Assembly (NCBI RefSeq): GCF_025860405.1
Contig: NZ_CP063785.1
Location: 1,302,001-1,366,000 of the forward strand
From: Tolypothrix sp. PCC 7712
Lineage (GTDB): Bacteria; Cyanobacteriota; Cyanobacteriia; Cyanobacteriales; Nostocaceae
DNA length: 64,000 nucleotides
Reading direction: 5' to 3'
This document shows, one piece after another, positions 34,155-41,614 of this stretch. Both the position numbers and the translations under genes were made by a program. The notes beneath the pieces are model-generated. The model made no database searches. It saw nothing but the letters and a program-made list of their open reading frames with translations, and was not told where the DNA came from. How positions within the stretch are numbered: the stretch's first letter is position 1; each line of letters starts with the position of its first letter.

Positions 34155-35828
34155 TCATTCCAATTCAACATATTTTTCCTTTACGTAGCATTGCTGTAAT
34201 TGCTTTTTACAGCTATTATTTGGCTCCATCTGTGTTGCACTTGGTAAAATTTTTTGAATTGCCACTTTTGTTTCTTTTGGCATAGCAATAAGTATATTCG
34301 GTACGGTTTGCAAAAATTCTACTGGTAATAAATAGTAATGCGCTTGCACAGCCGCTAGGCGATCGCTATCGTCAACTGCCAAGTATAGTGTTCTGTGGTG
34401 ATGGGGCGAATTTAACACCATTAGGGACAGTGCATCCATAGGTGAAGAGACTAACACAGCTGTTATTATGGGAACGTTTGAGTTTCCACCCATACTCACA
34501 TGGAACCAACCACATGAGCGCCTACTACCAGGATATAAACTATAACGATCGCTAGCTTCAAAAGGAGAGTATAAATAAGCTCCTGTAATTTCCTGAGTCA
34601 GACTCCGCGCCAGAAAGACTGCATTACCTGCTAAATCTGCATAAACCAAATTACGTTGGTGAAGCGTCTGTATGAGGTTTCGGGGAATGGAGTAAGTAGC
34701 TGTAAGATAATTCTCTACTTCTGTCCAATGGCGATGCGAAGATGTCGGCGGTATGAAAATACTAGGTGGAGTTCGTTGTGCGATCTCTATTGCTTGCTGT
34801 TGTGCATGGTGAGTCACCGCAGTTAACATTGCCGTTTCACCAAAGCGATCGCGCAACCAAGCAACTGCATCATCGAATGTACAGTTATTAATCTCCATCA
34901 CCAAATCAAGTTGACTGTTACTACTGTTATTGACTTGCTGATATTGGTTTAGCCCTAGTTCGTAGCCTACCAGTTCCAAAGATAAGTCATGCCAATTGCT
35001 GGTTGTGAGGCGCAGTAATTGCAATTCACTCTCTAGCTGTCGTCGTAATTGTTCGCTTTTAGATGCCGTTTGCTTTAGTTGAGAGTTGTGTCTTTGGATG
35101 CGCGATCGCTCCTGAAGTTGGTAGTTGATCGTTTCCAACTGCGGACTCAAAACTTCAATCACCCTCTGTCGGTACGATTCACTCGTTTCTTCTGCTTGGG
35201 GTTGGGGAAGACAGCGTTCCCAGTCGAGAAAAAGAGAATCCTGATTAACAGCAGCGTAATACTTTTTGATTTTTGTGTAAGTAGCAGTACTTCCTTTGAT
35301 ACCGCGAGAAATTCCTAAATGTGCAACAGCCTCAGCAAAACTATCTTGCAAGGAGTAGAGTTTATCCCTGGTGCCAAACAAGGCTCTACAGTTGAGCTTA
35401 CCTCGTTCATCCAAAGGTACGAGGTAAGCATGAATGTGCGGTGTAATTTCATCTAAGTGCAGTTCTGCCCGAATTATGCGATCTCCCCAAAAGCATGACA
35501 ACCAATGGATTGTTGCTTGCACAAAATTATCCAAACACCTTTTGTCGTAAACTCCTGCTTTATTAGGTGCATGGGGTCGAAAATATTCTGCGCTGGACGA
35601 GAGTAACATTTCCACGGCTAGAACCGCGTTCGAGCGAATCTTCTGCGAACCAATTTTATTTTTGACTAAAGTCGCCAAATTTGCGTCATCAGGGCTGCCA
35701 ATTAGCCGCACATTTGTTACTTGCGGATTTGCATTTGGCGTATCCCTAGTTCTTGATGTGTGTGCTTCTTTTCCAGCCAATAATCCCCAAGATTTGATTT
35801 TCTGGATTCGACAAACTGCGAAGGGCAT
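34155..35828 (-). CDS. MobV-family relaxase with C-terminal TOPRIM-like region
   Basis: A 557-residue relaxase that nicks the transfer origin and leads the DNA strand into the recipient. MobV signatures: N-terminal RIQKIKSWGLLAGKEAHTSRTRDTPN (residues ~7-32), motif II NAVLAVEMLLS (~67-77) and the metal-binding three-His motif HLDEITPHIHAYLVP (His124, 131, 133). Residues ~330-520 resemble a DUF3991/TOPRIM module (EITGAYLYSPF, RSCGWFHVSMGG, AVLVSSPMDALSL, LYLAVDDSDR), a primase- or nuclease-like domain. The start is ATG 35828: the family begins there, while an in-frame extension of 45 codons upstream has no homology. Its promoter lies in the long intergenic region to the ParM-like gene. Confidence 0.88.
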   Translation of the reverse strand: MPFAVCRIQKIKSWGLLAGKEAHTSRTRDTPNANPQVTNVRLIGSPDDANLATLVKNKIGSQKIRSNAVLAVEMLLSSSAEYFRPHAPNKAGVYDKRCLDNFVQATIHWLSCFWGDRIIRAELHLDEITPHIHAYLVPLDERGKLNCRALFGTRDKLYSLQDSFAEAVAHLGISRGIKGSTATYTKIKKYYAAVNQDSLFLDWERCLPQPQAEETSESYRQRVIEVLSPQLETINYQLQERSRIQRHNSQLKQTASKSEQLRRQLESELQLLRLTTSNWHDLSLELVGYELGLNQYQQVNNSSNSQLDLVMEINNCTFDDAVAWLRDRFGETAMLTAVTHHAQQQAIEIAQRTPPSIFIPPTSSHRHWTEVENYLTATYSIPRNLIQTLHQRNLVYADLAGNAVFLARSLTQEITGAYLYSPFEASDRYSLYPGSRRSCGWFHVSMGGNSNVPIITAVLVSSPMDALSLMVLNSPHHHRTLYLAVDDSDRLAAVQAHYYLLPVEFLQTVPNILIAMPKETKVAIQKILPSATQMEPNNSCKKQLQQCYVKEKYVELE

Positions 35829-36786
35829 AGTGTGATAGGTGACGCAAATTTTGCCTGAACTAATGATCGATAACCTGTCTTTTCCACTTTTAACGCGCTC
35901 GTAATTAATTGGACGAACTGAGTAATTTAATGTACTGAAAAATCTATCTAGCGGCTTACGCAATATTAGTATTTTTTGATTTATTTAGATTGCGTATATA
36001 AACGTAAAAATACGCTTAAACGCAATTATTCCTTGTTAAAAAATGTAATAGAAATTTTCGTAACCCAATAGATTATACGGAAATGACTTTTCAATTAACT
36101 ATCGCTGTAATCCTTGCAAAGGAAGAAACTCAGCTATTTTTTATTGTAGATTTGCCAGCCAATAAACAATTTTAATTTTTAAATTTTTTATACTGATGAT
36201 TTTTAGTACATTTCAACCAAGTACATAATCTACCGATTGTTCGATTGCGCGAAATAGGAACATTTCGCTACCAAGGTAGAGAAGGAAACAAATCACAAAA
36301 AAGTCGAAGACAGTGAATTATTTTTTTCTCAAGCCTTTGATAAGCTGCGCTAATACTAGTTTTAGTCTGGTAAGAGAGGATGTTGATATTGCTCTTGGTA
36401 TTGAAAATTTTGGACTTTTTGAGTATCACTGCAATTATTTTTCAGGAATTAGCCAGAACAAATTGTGTAGTGTGTTTTACCAATAAAATCATCACAAGCT
36501 GGAATATTGTACAAATTACCTTGGCAATAAAAAAAGATTTTATTGTTTGGATTATCTCAAATTTTTCCAACCGCTAACACTTCCTTGAAATCACTGAGAG
36601 ATGAAATGAGGTACTGAGAGTAGTTAACAGATTTTTGAAATATCACAATCTGAGTGAAGGAAGTTGAAGGAATTTTTCCGAGATCATCACCCCAACATTG
36701 ATAAGGAAGGCTAATAATTAACCTTCATTTACCTTTAGTTTCCTTCAAATTAAACAGCTTTAATTGCATTAAATTTGTTTAACATC
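35829..36786. other. Divergent control region, relaxase / ParM-like operon; candidate oriT
   Basis: These 958 AT-rich bases hold no credible gene. Visible structures: stem-loop GCGAAAT-aggaac-ATTTCGC (36249-36268), and TTGAAGGAA (36664-36672) with its exact inverse TTCCTTCAA (36740-36748), among more GAAGG repeats. Transfer origins usually adjoin the relaxase gene, and ParM systems have repeated sites upstream of the operon. Both are therefore expected here, but neither is proven by sequence. Confidence 0.45.
36653..36748. promoter_or_regulatory. GAAGGAA repeats upstream of ParM-like operon, candidate partition site
   Basis: GTGAAGGAAG and TTGAAGGAAT stand in direct orientation at 36653-36672, AAGGAAGG follows at 36713, and ACCTTCA and TTCCTTCAA stand inverted at 36721-36748. 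Iterated short sites just before a ParM-like operon are the usual binding place (parC) of the small DNA-binding partner, encoded here at 37941. Confidence 0.35.
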
Positions 36787-37941
36787 ATGAGCAAGAATAC
36801 TCAAGTAAAAAATAATTCTTTACCCTTGCTAATTTTGGCTTTGGATTTTGGGGGAAGTGCAACCAAGGGAATTTATTGTGCGTTTGAGCAAAATAATCCA
36901 TCATCCTTGGTCATGGAACCGGAGGTACTCAAAGTCTCTTTGGAGTCAGTTACTTCACACACACAGAGTTTAGGTGTAACAGAACCAGAGAACGTCGCAT
37001 GGGTGAACTATATGGGTGAAACCTTTGTTGTGGGCTATTTGGCGAAAAGTAAATATTATGCCAACGAGGGTTTGAAAGAATTGAAATATGAGCGGGCGAT
37101 CGCCAAAACTGTATCTGCTATTTGGGTAGTTTCACAAAAGGTGAAATTGGGGATGAAATGTCGGCTTGCACTTGCTTGTTTGCTACCACCAGGAGAGTTA
37201 GAGAACAAAGAAAGTTTCTACAAACAACTTTTAACTGTACTTGCTGACTTCGTAACACCAACTGGAAGAATGCGTGTAGAGTTAATCGAGTTTAAATGCT
37301 TACCAGAAGGAGCAGGAATTTATCTGGCTTACCAAAAGAAATTAGGACAAGCTATCAAAACAAAAGTAATTGCCCTACCAATGATAGGTTACAGAAATGC
37401 ATCAGTGTTAATCAGCAATAAAGGCATAGTAGCAGCTGATGGTAAAACTTCTGATTTAGGAATGATTCGACTTTTAGAGAAAATACTTGCCAAGACATCT
37501 GGACAAACTGCTGCAAAATTAGCTCCGGCTGTAGTTGCTGCTGGTAATGATGTATCCACAACTCCTTTTTTCCGATTATTGAGAAGTACGAATCAAGCTA
37601 ACAAACAGCATGAATTACAGCAACTTCAAAAAGCGGTAAAGCTTGCCAGAAGCGAGTATGCTGTTCTACTGACAAGTTGGTTAGACCAAGTAATTTCTAT
37701 CAGTTCAGTAGATGAAATCTTATTTTGCGGTGGTACTGCGGATTATCTCAGAAAAGAGTTGAATTCACACTATCCGGGAACTCCTTGTTTGTGGGGAGTG
37801 GGTGCAGAAATACCTGAACAAGTTGATACTTTCTCCCTAGGAACTAGGCTTGCTGATGTCTACAGTGTATTTTTGTATTTTTCAGAACAAGTCCATCAAC
37901 GTTTTCTTCCTACTCATAAGGCGAGCTCCAGAGGTCTGTAA
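36787..37941 (+). CDS. ParM/StbA-like actin-family ATPase (plasmid segregation)
   Basis: A 384-residue actin-fold protein. The phosphate-1 loop LALDFGGSATKGIY is near residues 17-30. A connecting Asp/Gly segment (ADGKTSDLGMIRLLEK) and the adenosine loop ILFCGGTADYLRKEL near residue 320 complete the ATPase site. ParM-like filaments push plasmid copies apart. I chose ATG 36787; a TTG four codons upstream is in frame. The TAA overlaps the ATG of the small partner gene (TAATG), as in parMR operons. It suggests that the element has, or had, a stage as an independent replicon. Confidence 0.8.
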   Translation: MSKNTQVKNNSLPLLILALDFGGSATKGIYCAFEQNNPSSLVMEPEVLKVSLESVTSHTQSLGVTEPENVAWVNYMGETFVVGYLAKSKYYANEGLKELKYERAIAKTVSAIWVVSQKVKLGMKCRLALACLLPPGELENKESFYKQLLTVLADFVTPTGRMRVELIEFKCLPEGAGIYLAYQKKLGQAIKTKVIALPMIGYRNASVLISNKGIVAADGKTSDLGMIRLLEKILAKTSGQTAAKLAPAVVAAGNDVSTTPFFRLLRSTNQANKQHELQQLQKAVKLARSEYAVLLTSWLDQVISISSVDEILFCGGTADYLRKELNSHYPGTPCLWGVGAEIPEQVDTFSLGTRLADVYSVFLYFSEQVHQRFLPTHKASSRGL

Positions 37942-38354
37942 TGTCTAAGCAAATAGATTTTCGCTGGCGATATCAACCACGTAAGCAGATGGATATGCAA
38001 TTGATGGAGTATATCCAAGACAATCAAATTACTAGCAAAACCGAGATGATACTTTTGGCACTGCGGTCATTCTGGCTACCTTATGCAATAGCTGAGGATT
38101 CTCTCCCACAAGAACAGATGCGACGTGTGGCGCGTGCTTCAGTCCAGGCCTTAAGAAAGCAGATAAAAGAGATTTTGGAATTAGCAGGCTTGGAAGATAC
38201 TTCCTTAGATGTTCAGTTGCAATTAACTCAATTAAGGTCATTACAAGTAGCCAACGTGATTGCAACACATGGGGCAAATACATCTATCGATGAGCTTCGT
38301 ACTCATGCAGGAAATCATGCTTATGATGATACAGGTTTAAGTAATTTTTTGTAG
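37941..38354 (+). CDS. Small ParR-like partner of the actin ATPase
   Basis: A 137-residue protein translated from an overlapping TAATG. The N-terminal stretch FRWRYQPRKQMDMQLMEYIQDNQITSKTEMILLALRSFW resembles a ribbon-helix-helix domain (one beta strand, then two helices). The rest is helical and acidic. Size, position and fold fit a ParR-type adaptor that binds the partition site and the filament. There is no strong family match by eye, so this is mainly contextual. Confidence 0.6.
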   Translation: MSKQIDFRWRYQPRKQMDMQLMEYIQDNQITSKTEMILLALRSFWLPYAIAEDSLPQEQMRRVARASVQALRKQIKEILELAGLEDTSLDVQLQLTQLRSLQVANVIATHGANTSIDELRTHAGNHAYDDTGLSNFL

Positions 38355-38359
38355 AAACT

Positions 38360-38395
38360 CCTACTTAGCGATTGTAAATTTTATCTCTAAGTAGG
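38360..38395. terminator. Stem-loop after the ParM/ParR-like operon
   Basis: CCTACTTAG (38360-38368) pairs with CTAAGTAGG (38387-38395) around an 18-base loop, followed by GCAGTTTTATT. It could end the ParM operon or act as an operator for the ParA-like gene that begins 32 bases later. The long loop and weak T-run make termination only plausible. Confidence 0.4.
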
Positions 38396-38426
38396 CAGTT
38401 TTATTCACTAATAGATAACTATAAAT

Positions 38427-39458
38427 ATGACGGCGACACCAGGAAAAAGAAGACGAGGTAGACCCAAGAATAATCCAGCTACTTTCTCAGTAGGTTTATC
38501 TAACCACGGTCAACCTGATAATTTAGATAATTCCTATGTAGAAGCGACAGACTCACCAACTAATGTGGAATTTGGTGAAGATTGGGAACGCGAGCTTGAT
38601 GGTGATGCCTCTGTTCATGATTGGGATTTATCAAGCTCAAATGGAGTACATGATCAACAAATAGCAGTTGTAGAGTCAATAGCTAATGATGAAATAAGTG
38701 AGCAAATTCAACAACTAATTCCTGCTAATGATTTTGACACATTAGAGAATAAAATAGATTTCAAACAACCAACAACCATCCACATTATTGATGGGGAAAA
38801 GGGAGGATGTGGTAAATCTTTCCTTTGTAGAGCCTTTATTGAATATTGCAAATCTATTAATTACCACATGGTGATTATCGATGCAGATACGAGTAACCAG
38901 GATATTAGCAAAATTTATCCTCATGTGGAGGTAGCTTTCTTTAGTGATGATGAAAAACAAGCAAAAGCAGCAGATAAAATTTTTGAATTAGCTTTTGAAA
39001 GCTCAGTGATTGTCAATTTACCTGCTCAAGTATATACAAAATTTAGCGACTGGATAACAAGCAACAATTTGACTGATTTAGGTCAAGAGCATTCGATATT
39101 TTTTATCAAATGGTTTGTCTGTACTGGTGGAGTAGACTCGGTTAACTTCTTCCTCAAATCTTTGTCAGATTTAGGGGATAAGATAACTCATGTTTTTGTC
39201 AAGAATATGGGATTGTGCGATGACTGGAGTTACATAGACCAAATGCCAGAGTTGGCAGCAGCCGCGCGAAAATATCAATTTATGGTGATGGATTTCCCAA
39301 AGTTCCCCTTTTGGGAGCGTAACATGATTGACCGCTTAGAAATCACCTTTTCAGATGCGATCGCACATCCAGATTTGAAGGTGGTATCTAAGCAAAGAGT
39401 AAAGAATTTTCTCAAACTTACCTATGAAGCTTTTGCAGCAACGGGGTTAATTCGATGA
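38427..39458 (+). CDS. ParA/MinD-type ATPase with N-terminal AT-hook
   Basis: A 343-residue protein. Residues 7-15 (KRRRGRPKN) are a typical AT-hook minor-groove DNA-binding motif. Residues ~20-110 are acidic and disordered. The ATPase begins with the deviant Walker A EKGGCGKS (124-131), then VIIDADTSNQDISK, and ends near residue 340. Such proteins (ParA, StbB- or MobD-like) use nucleoid binding for partition or for bringing plasmid DNA to the secretion system. Its last bases ATGA overlap the next gene. It is separate from the ParM system and from the distant ParB-like gene. Confidence 0.75.
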   Translation: MTATPGKRRRGRPKNNPATFSVGLSNHGQPDNLDNSYVEATDSPTNVEFGEDWERELDGDASVHDWDLSSSNGVHDQQIAVVESIANDEISEQIQQLIPANDFDTLENKIDFKQPTTIHIIDGEKGGCGKSFLCRAFIEYCKSINYHMVIIDADTSNQDISKIYPHVEVAFFSDDEKQAKAADKIFELAFESSVIVNLPAQVYTKFSDWITSNNLTDLGQEHSIFFIKWFVCTGGVDSVNFFLKSLSDLGDKITHVFVKNMGLCDDWSYIDQMPELAAAARKYQFMVMDFPKFPFWERNMIDRLEITFSDAIAHPDLKVVSKQRVKNFLKLTYEAFAATGLIR

Positions 39459-40159
39459 CAACAACTGATACGGTAAAAACACCCCAAACTCCCGATGATT
39501 TACTTGCTGAAGCATTGAAGGGTAAAAGTGAAGATTTCAAACGTCGAGTTCTGGACTTTACTCTTAGAAGCGGACTATCTCAAGACGATCCATTATTTCT
39601 TGTACTGGTGGCGACTGGACAGTTAGAAGCGATGCTTCAAGATGCACCAGAAACATTGCAATTGCTGTTCAAAACTTGGAATAAAGATTTAGCTAACAAT
39701 CTAGAGAAAGTTGAACAAGTCGCAGTTGAGAGACAGAAAGTTGCGATTAATCGTGCCGCACAAACTCTAATTCATGAATCCTTGTTACGTGAAGGTCGAA
39801 ATATTATCTATTCCATATTTCCGACCACGATTATATTTTTCTTTATCTTGATGATGGGTTTCATTGCAGGTATTTCCATACCACCTTGGATAGATGGTGT
39901 CTTGGGAGGGGGATATACAAAAGTGCGTTCGACTGCTTTGACATGGAATGAATTAGAAGCAATGAATTGGGCAATATCGAGTGAAGGAAAATTTGCCAAG
40001 AATTTGATTAATTGGAATCGGGGTTATTTGGAAAATGGCGAATGTATCAAGGATGCTCAAAAATTGGGCTTGGTATTGTCCCAATATAATCGCAAAGCCA
40101 AGTCAGGATTTTGTACTATTTGGGTGACTCCGCCAGAACAACGTAAGTTTATTCCTTGA
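39455..40159 (+). CDS. Unknown protein with a C-proximal membrane helix
   Basis: A 234-residue protein I cannot place. The helical N-terminal ~115 residues (LAEALKGKSEDFKRRVLDFTL, LFLVLVATGQLEAML) are followed by one strong membrane helix (PTTIIFFFILMMGFIAGISI, ~125-145) and a ~90-residue outer part. Its ATG overlaps the stop of the ParA-like gene (ATGA), so the two are coupled. The protein may tether that ATPase, or DNA bound to it, to the membrane; this is inferred from the coupling. Confidence 0.6.
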   Translation: MTTTDTVKTPQTPDDLLAEALKGKSEDFKRRVLDFTLRSGLSQDDPLFLVLVATGQLEAMLQDAPETLQLLFKTWNKDLANNLEKVEQVAVERQKVAINRAAQTLIHESLLREGRNIIYSIFPTTIIFFFILMMGFIAGISIPPWIDGVLGGGYTKVRSTALTWNELEAMNWAISSEGKFAKNLINWNRGYLENGECIKDAQKLGLVLSQYNRKAKSGFCTIWVTPPEQRKFIP

Positions 40160-40217
40160 ACGCGATACTTCTTAAATTTTCCAATTGTTCTCGAAGTATT
40201 AAAATAGGTGATTGTAT

Positions 40218-41348
40218 ATGGTTGCCGCGACAATCTATCCAACAACCCAAACTGATATTTCCAATCTGGCCAATGCCACTATTTCTATTGTTGAGCAAGC
40301 TTTTTTATTGGCATCAAAAAGACGAATACTTTCCCATCAACAATATAAGCAATCACTTGAATCAATTGGTTGGAGTTTAAAAGAAAGTACAGTTTACTTG
40401 AAAGTTGCAGGTACATTTTCCTCATTTTCACCAGATGACCTCCAAGAAATCGAACCCCATACTATTTTTGATTTAGCAAAACACGCCAAAAAATATAGTC
40501 AAGTCATTGAGAATTTAAAAGATTGCGGTCAAATTACCCAAGAGAAAGTTCGCGAATTTATTGCTGCTCATCGCACACCAAAGAAACCAAAACTAGATAA
40601 ACCCACTATTTGGAAAACAGGGAGAGATGGTAAACCAGTATGTCGGATTCCCGACATTATGGAAGATGATATGCAGACTGGGAATATTATCCAGAAAGAA
40701 ATGGATGAAAATGGCACAATTACCCAAACATTAATTAGGGAAGCAGTCGCATTATGGCAAGGTGTAAAATCAGGTAAATTAGTTGTACACCTGAATAATG
40801 AAGAATTTTCTCAGGAAACAACTGATGATTTTGAATCAGAATATTTGCTCGAACCGTCAGAATCTCATCATGAATTAGATTTAAATACATCCATTAATTG
40901 TTTCTCAAATTCACCAGAAGTTTTTGTTGCAGAATCAACAAGGTCTTCAGCATCTGTTGTGATAAATCCCTCCGAAATTTCTGTATCTAATCATCAACTA
41001 AATTTATCACAAATAGCAGAGTCATTGACACAAGTCAATTCTTGGTCAGAAGTAATTAGTATTACCAATAATTATCAAGCACCAATCAAGTCTCAAATTT
41101 GGGAGTTATTAAATACTGAAACTCGCAAGAGATTTTATGAATTGAAAAGAGAATATTTTGAAAATCTCGATAAAGTTCCACAGATCAACGATCAGGTGAT
41201 CTGGGAAAAGTGTCCGATTAATCTCTATTCATGGCAGCCTTTCATAATTACAAGTATTGAAGATGGTAAGGCCATGTTGGATGTTTTTACTCGTCCGGTT
41301 CCTCTTGATGAATTAAGACAATGTAGTAATTCAAATATTGATTTTTAA
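40218..41348 (+). CDS. Unknown protein preceding the RdRP-like gene
   Basis: A 376-residue soluble protein with no family I recognise. I took ATG 40218, preceded by AGGTG at 40206-40210. Residues ~1-120 are helical (ANATISIVEQAFLLASKRRIL, FLDLAKHAKKYSQ-like segments). Residues ~190-270 are acidic and low in complexity, probably disordered. Residues ~310-376 form a small beta-rich domain (QINDQVIWEKCPINLYSWQPFIIT, GKAMLDVFTRPVPLDEL) like an SH3-type or KOW-like barrel. Such a barrel before a polymerase-like gene could mean a nucleic-acid or protein-docking role. A small minus-strand gene separates it from the polymerase-like gene. Confidence 0.55.
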   Translation: MVAATIYPTTQTDISNLANATISIVEQAFLLASKRRILSHQQYKQSLESIGWSLKESTVYLKVAGTFSSFSPDDLQEIEPHTIFDLAKHAKKYSQVIENLKDCGQITQEKVREFIAAHRTPKKPKLDKPTIWKTGRDGKPVCRIPDIMEDDMQTGNIIQKEMDENGTITQTLIREAVALWQGVKSGKLVVHLNNEEFSQETTDDFESEYLLEPSESHHELDLNTSINCFSNSPEVFVAESTRSSASVVINPSEISVSNHQLNLSQIAESLTQVNSWSEVISITNNYQAPIKSQIWELLNTETRKRFYELKREYFENLDKVPQINDQVIWEKCPINLYSWQPFIITSIEDGKAMLDVFTRPVPLDELRQCSNSNIDF

Positions 41349-41375
41349 GAATGAGAGTCAATATTTGATATCCAA

Positions 41376-41570
41376 TCAAAACGGTATACATTCAGAGTCA
41401 GGAATTTGATTTTCCTTAACTATTTGCTCCATTTTATCAACTTCTATTTTCCATTCTTCTGACGCTGGGTCGTAGAAATAGTCAGTATCTACATATCCTT
41501 CACTAATAAGTTCTTCTGGAGTCATCCCATAGGATAGCTGGGTAATACTGATTTCTGGTTTTTCAGTCAT
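41376..41570 (-). CDS. Small acidic unknown protein
   Basis: A 64-residue acidic protein (MTEKPEISITQLSYGM, ending KENQIPDSECIPF). It is encoded opposite to its neighbours and ends between the unknown gene and the RdRP-like gene. Start ATG 41570 is supported by an AAGGAT Shine-Dalgarno just upstream; a TTG at 41588 is less likely. No motif is recognised. Its promoter would overlap that of the RdRP-like gene (start 41615), so the two could compete for control. Confidence 0.5.
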   Translation of the reverse strand: MTEKPEISITQLSYGMTPEELISEGYVDTDYFYDPASEEWKIEVDKMEQIVKENQIPDSECIPF

Positions 41571-41614
41571 CTTTTTATCCTTCAACAAATCTAACTGCGA
41601 ACTGTTTTAAAGAT

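Noticed and set aside
35829..35963. N-terminal 45-residue extension of the relaxase
   Set aside because: The MobV family starts at the later ATG (35828); the extension has no family resemblance.
36380..36577. Hydrophobic 65-codon frame upstream of the ParM-like gene
   Set aside because: T-rich DNA gives hydrophobic codons by chance; no Shine-Dalgarno and no homology pattern.
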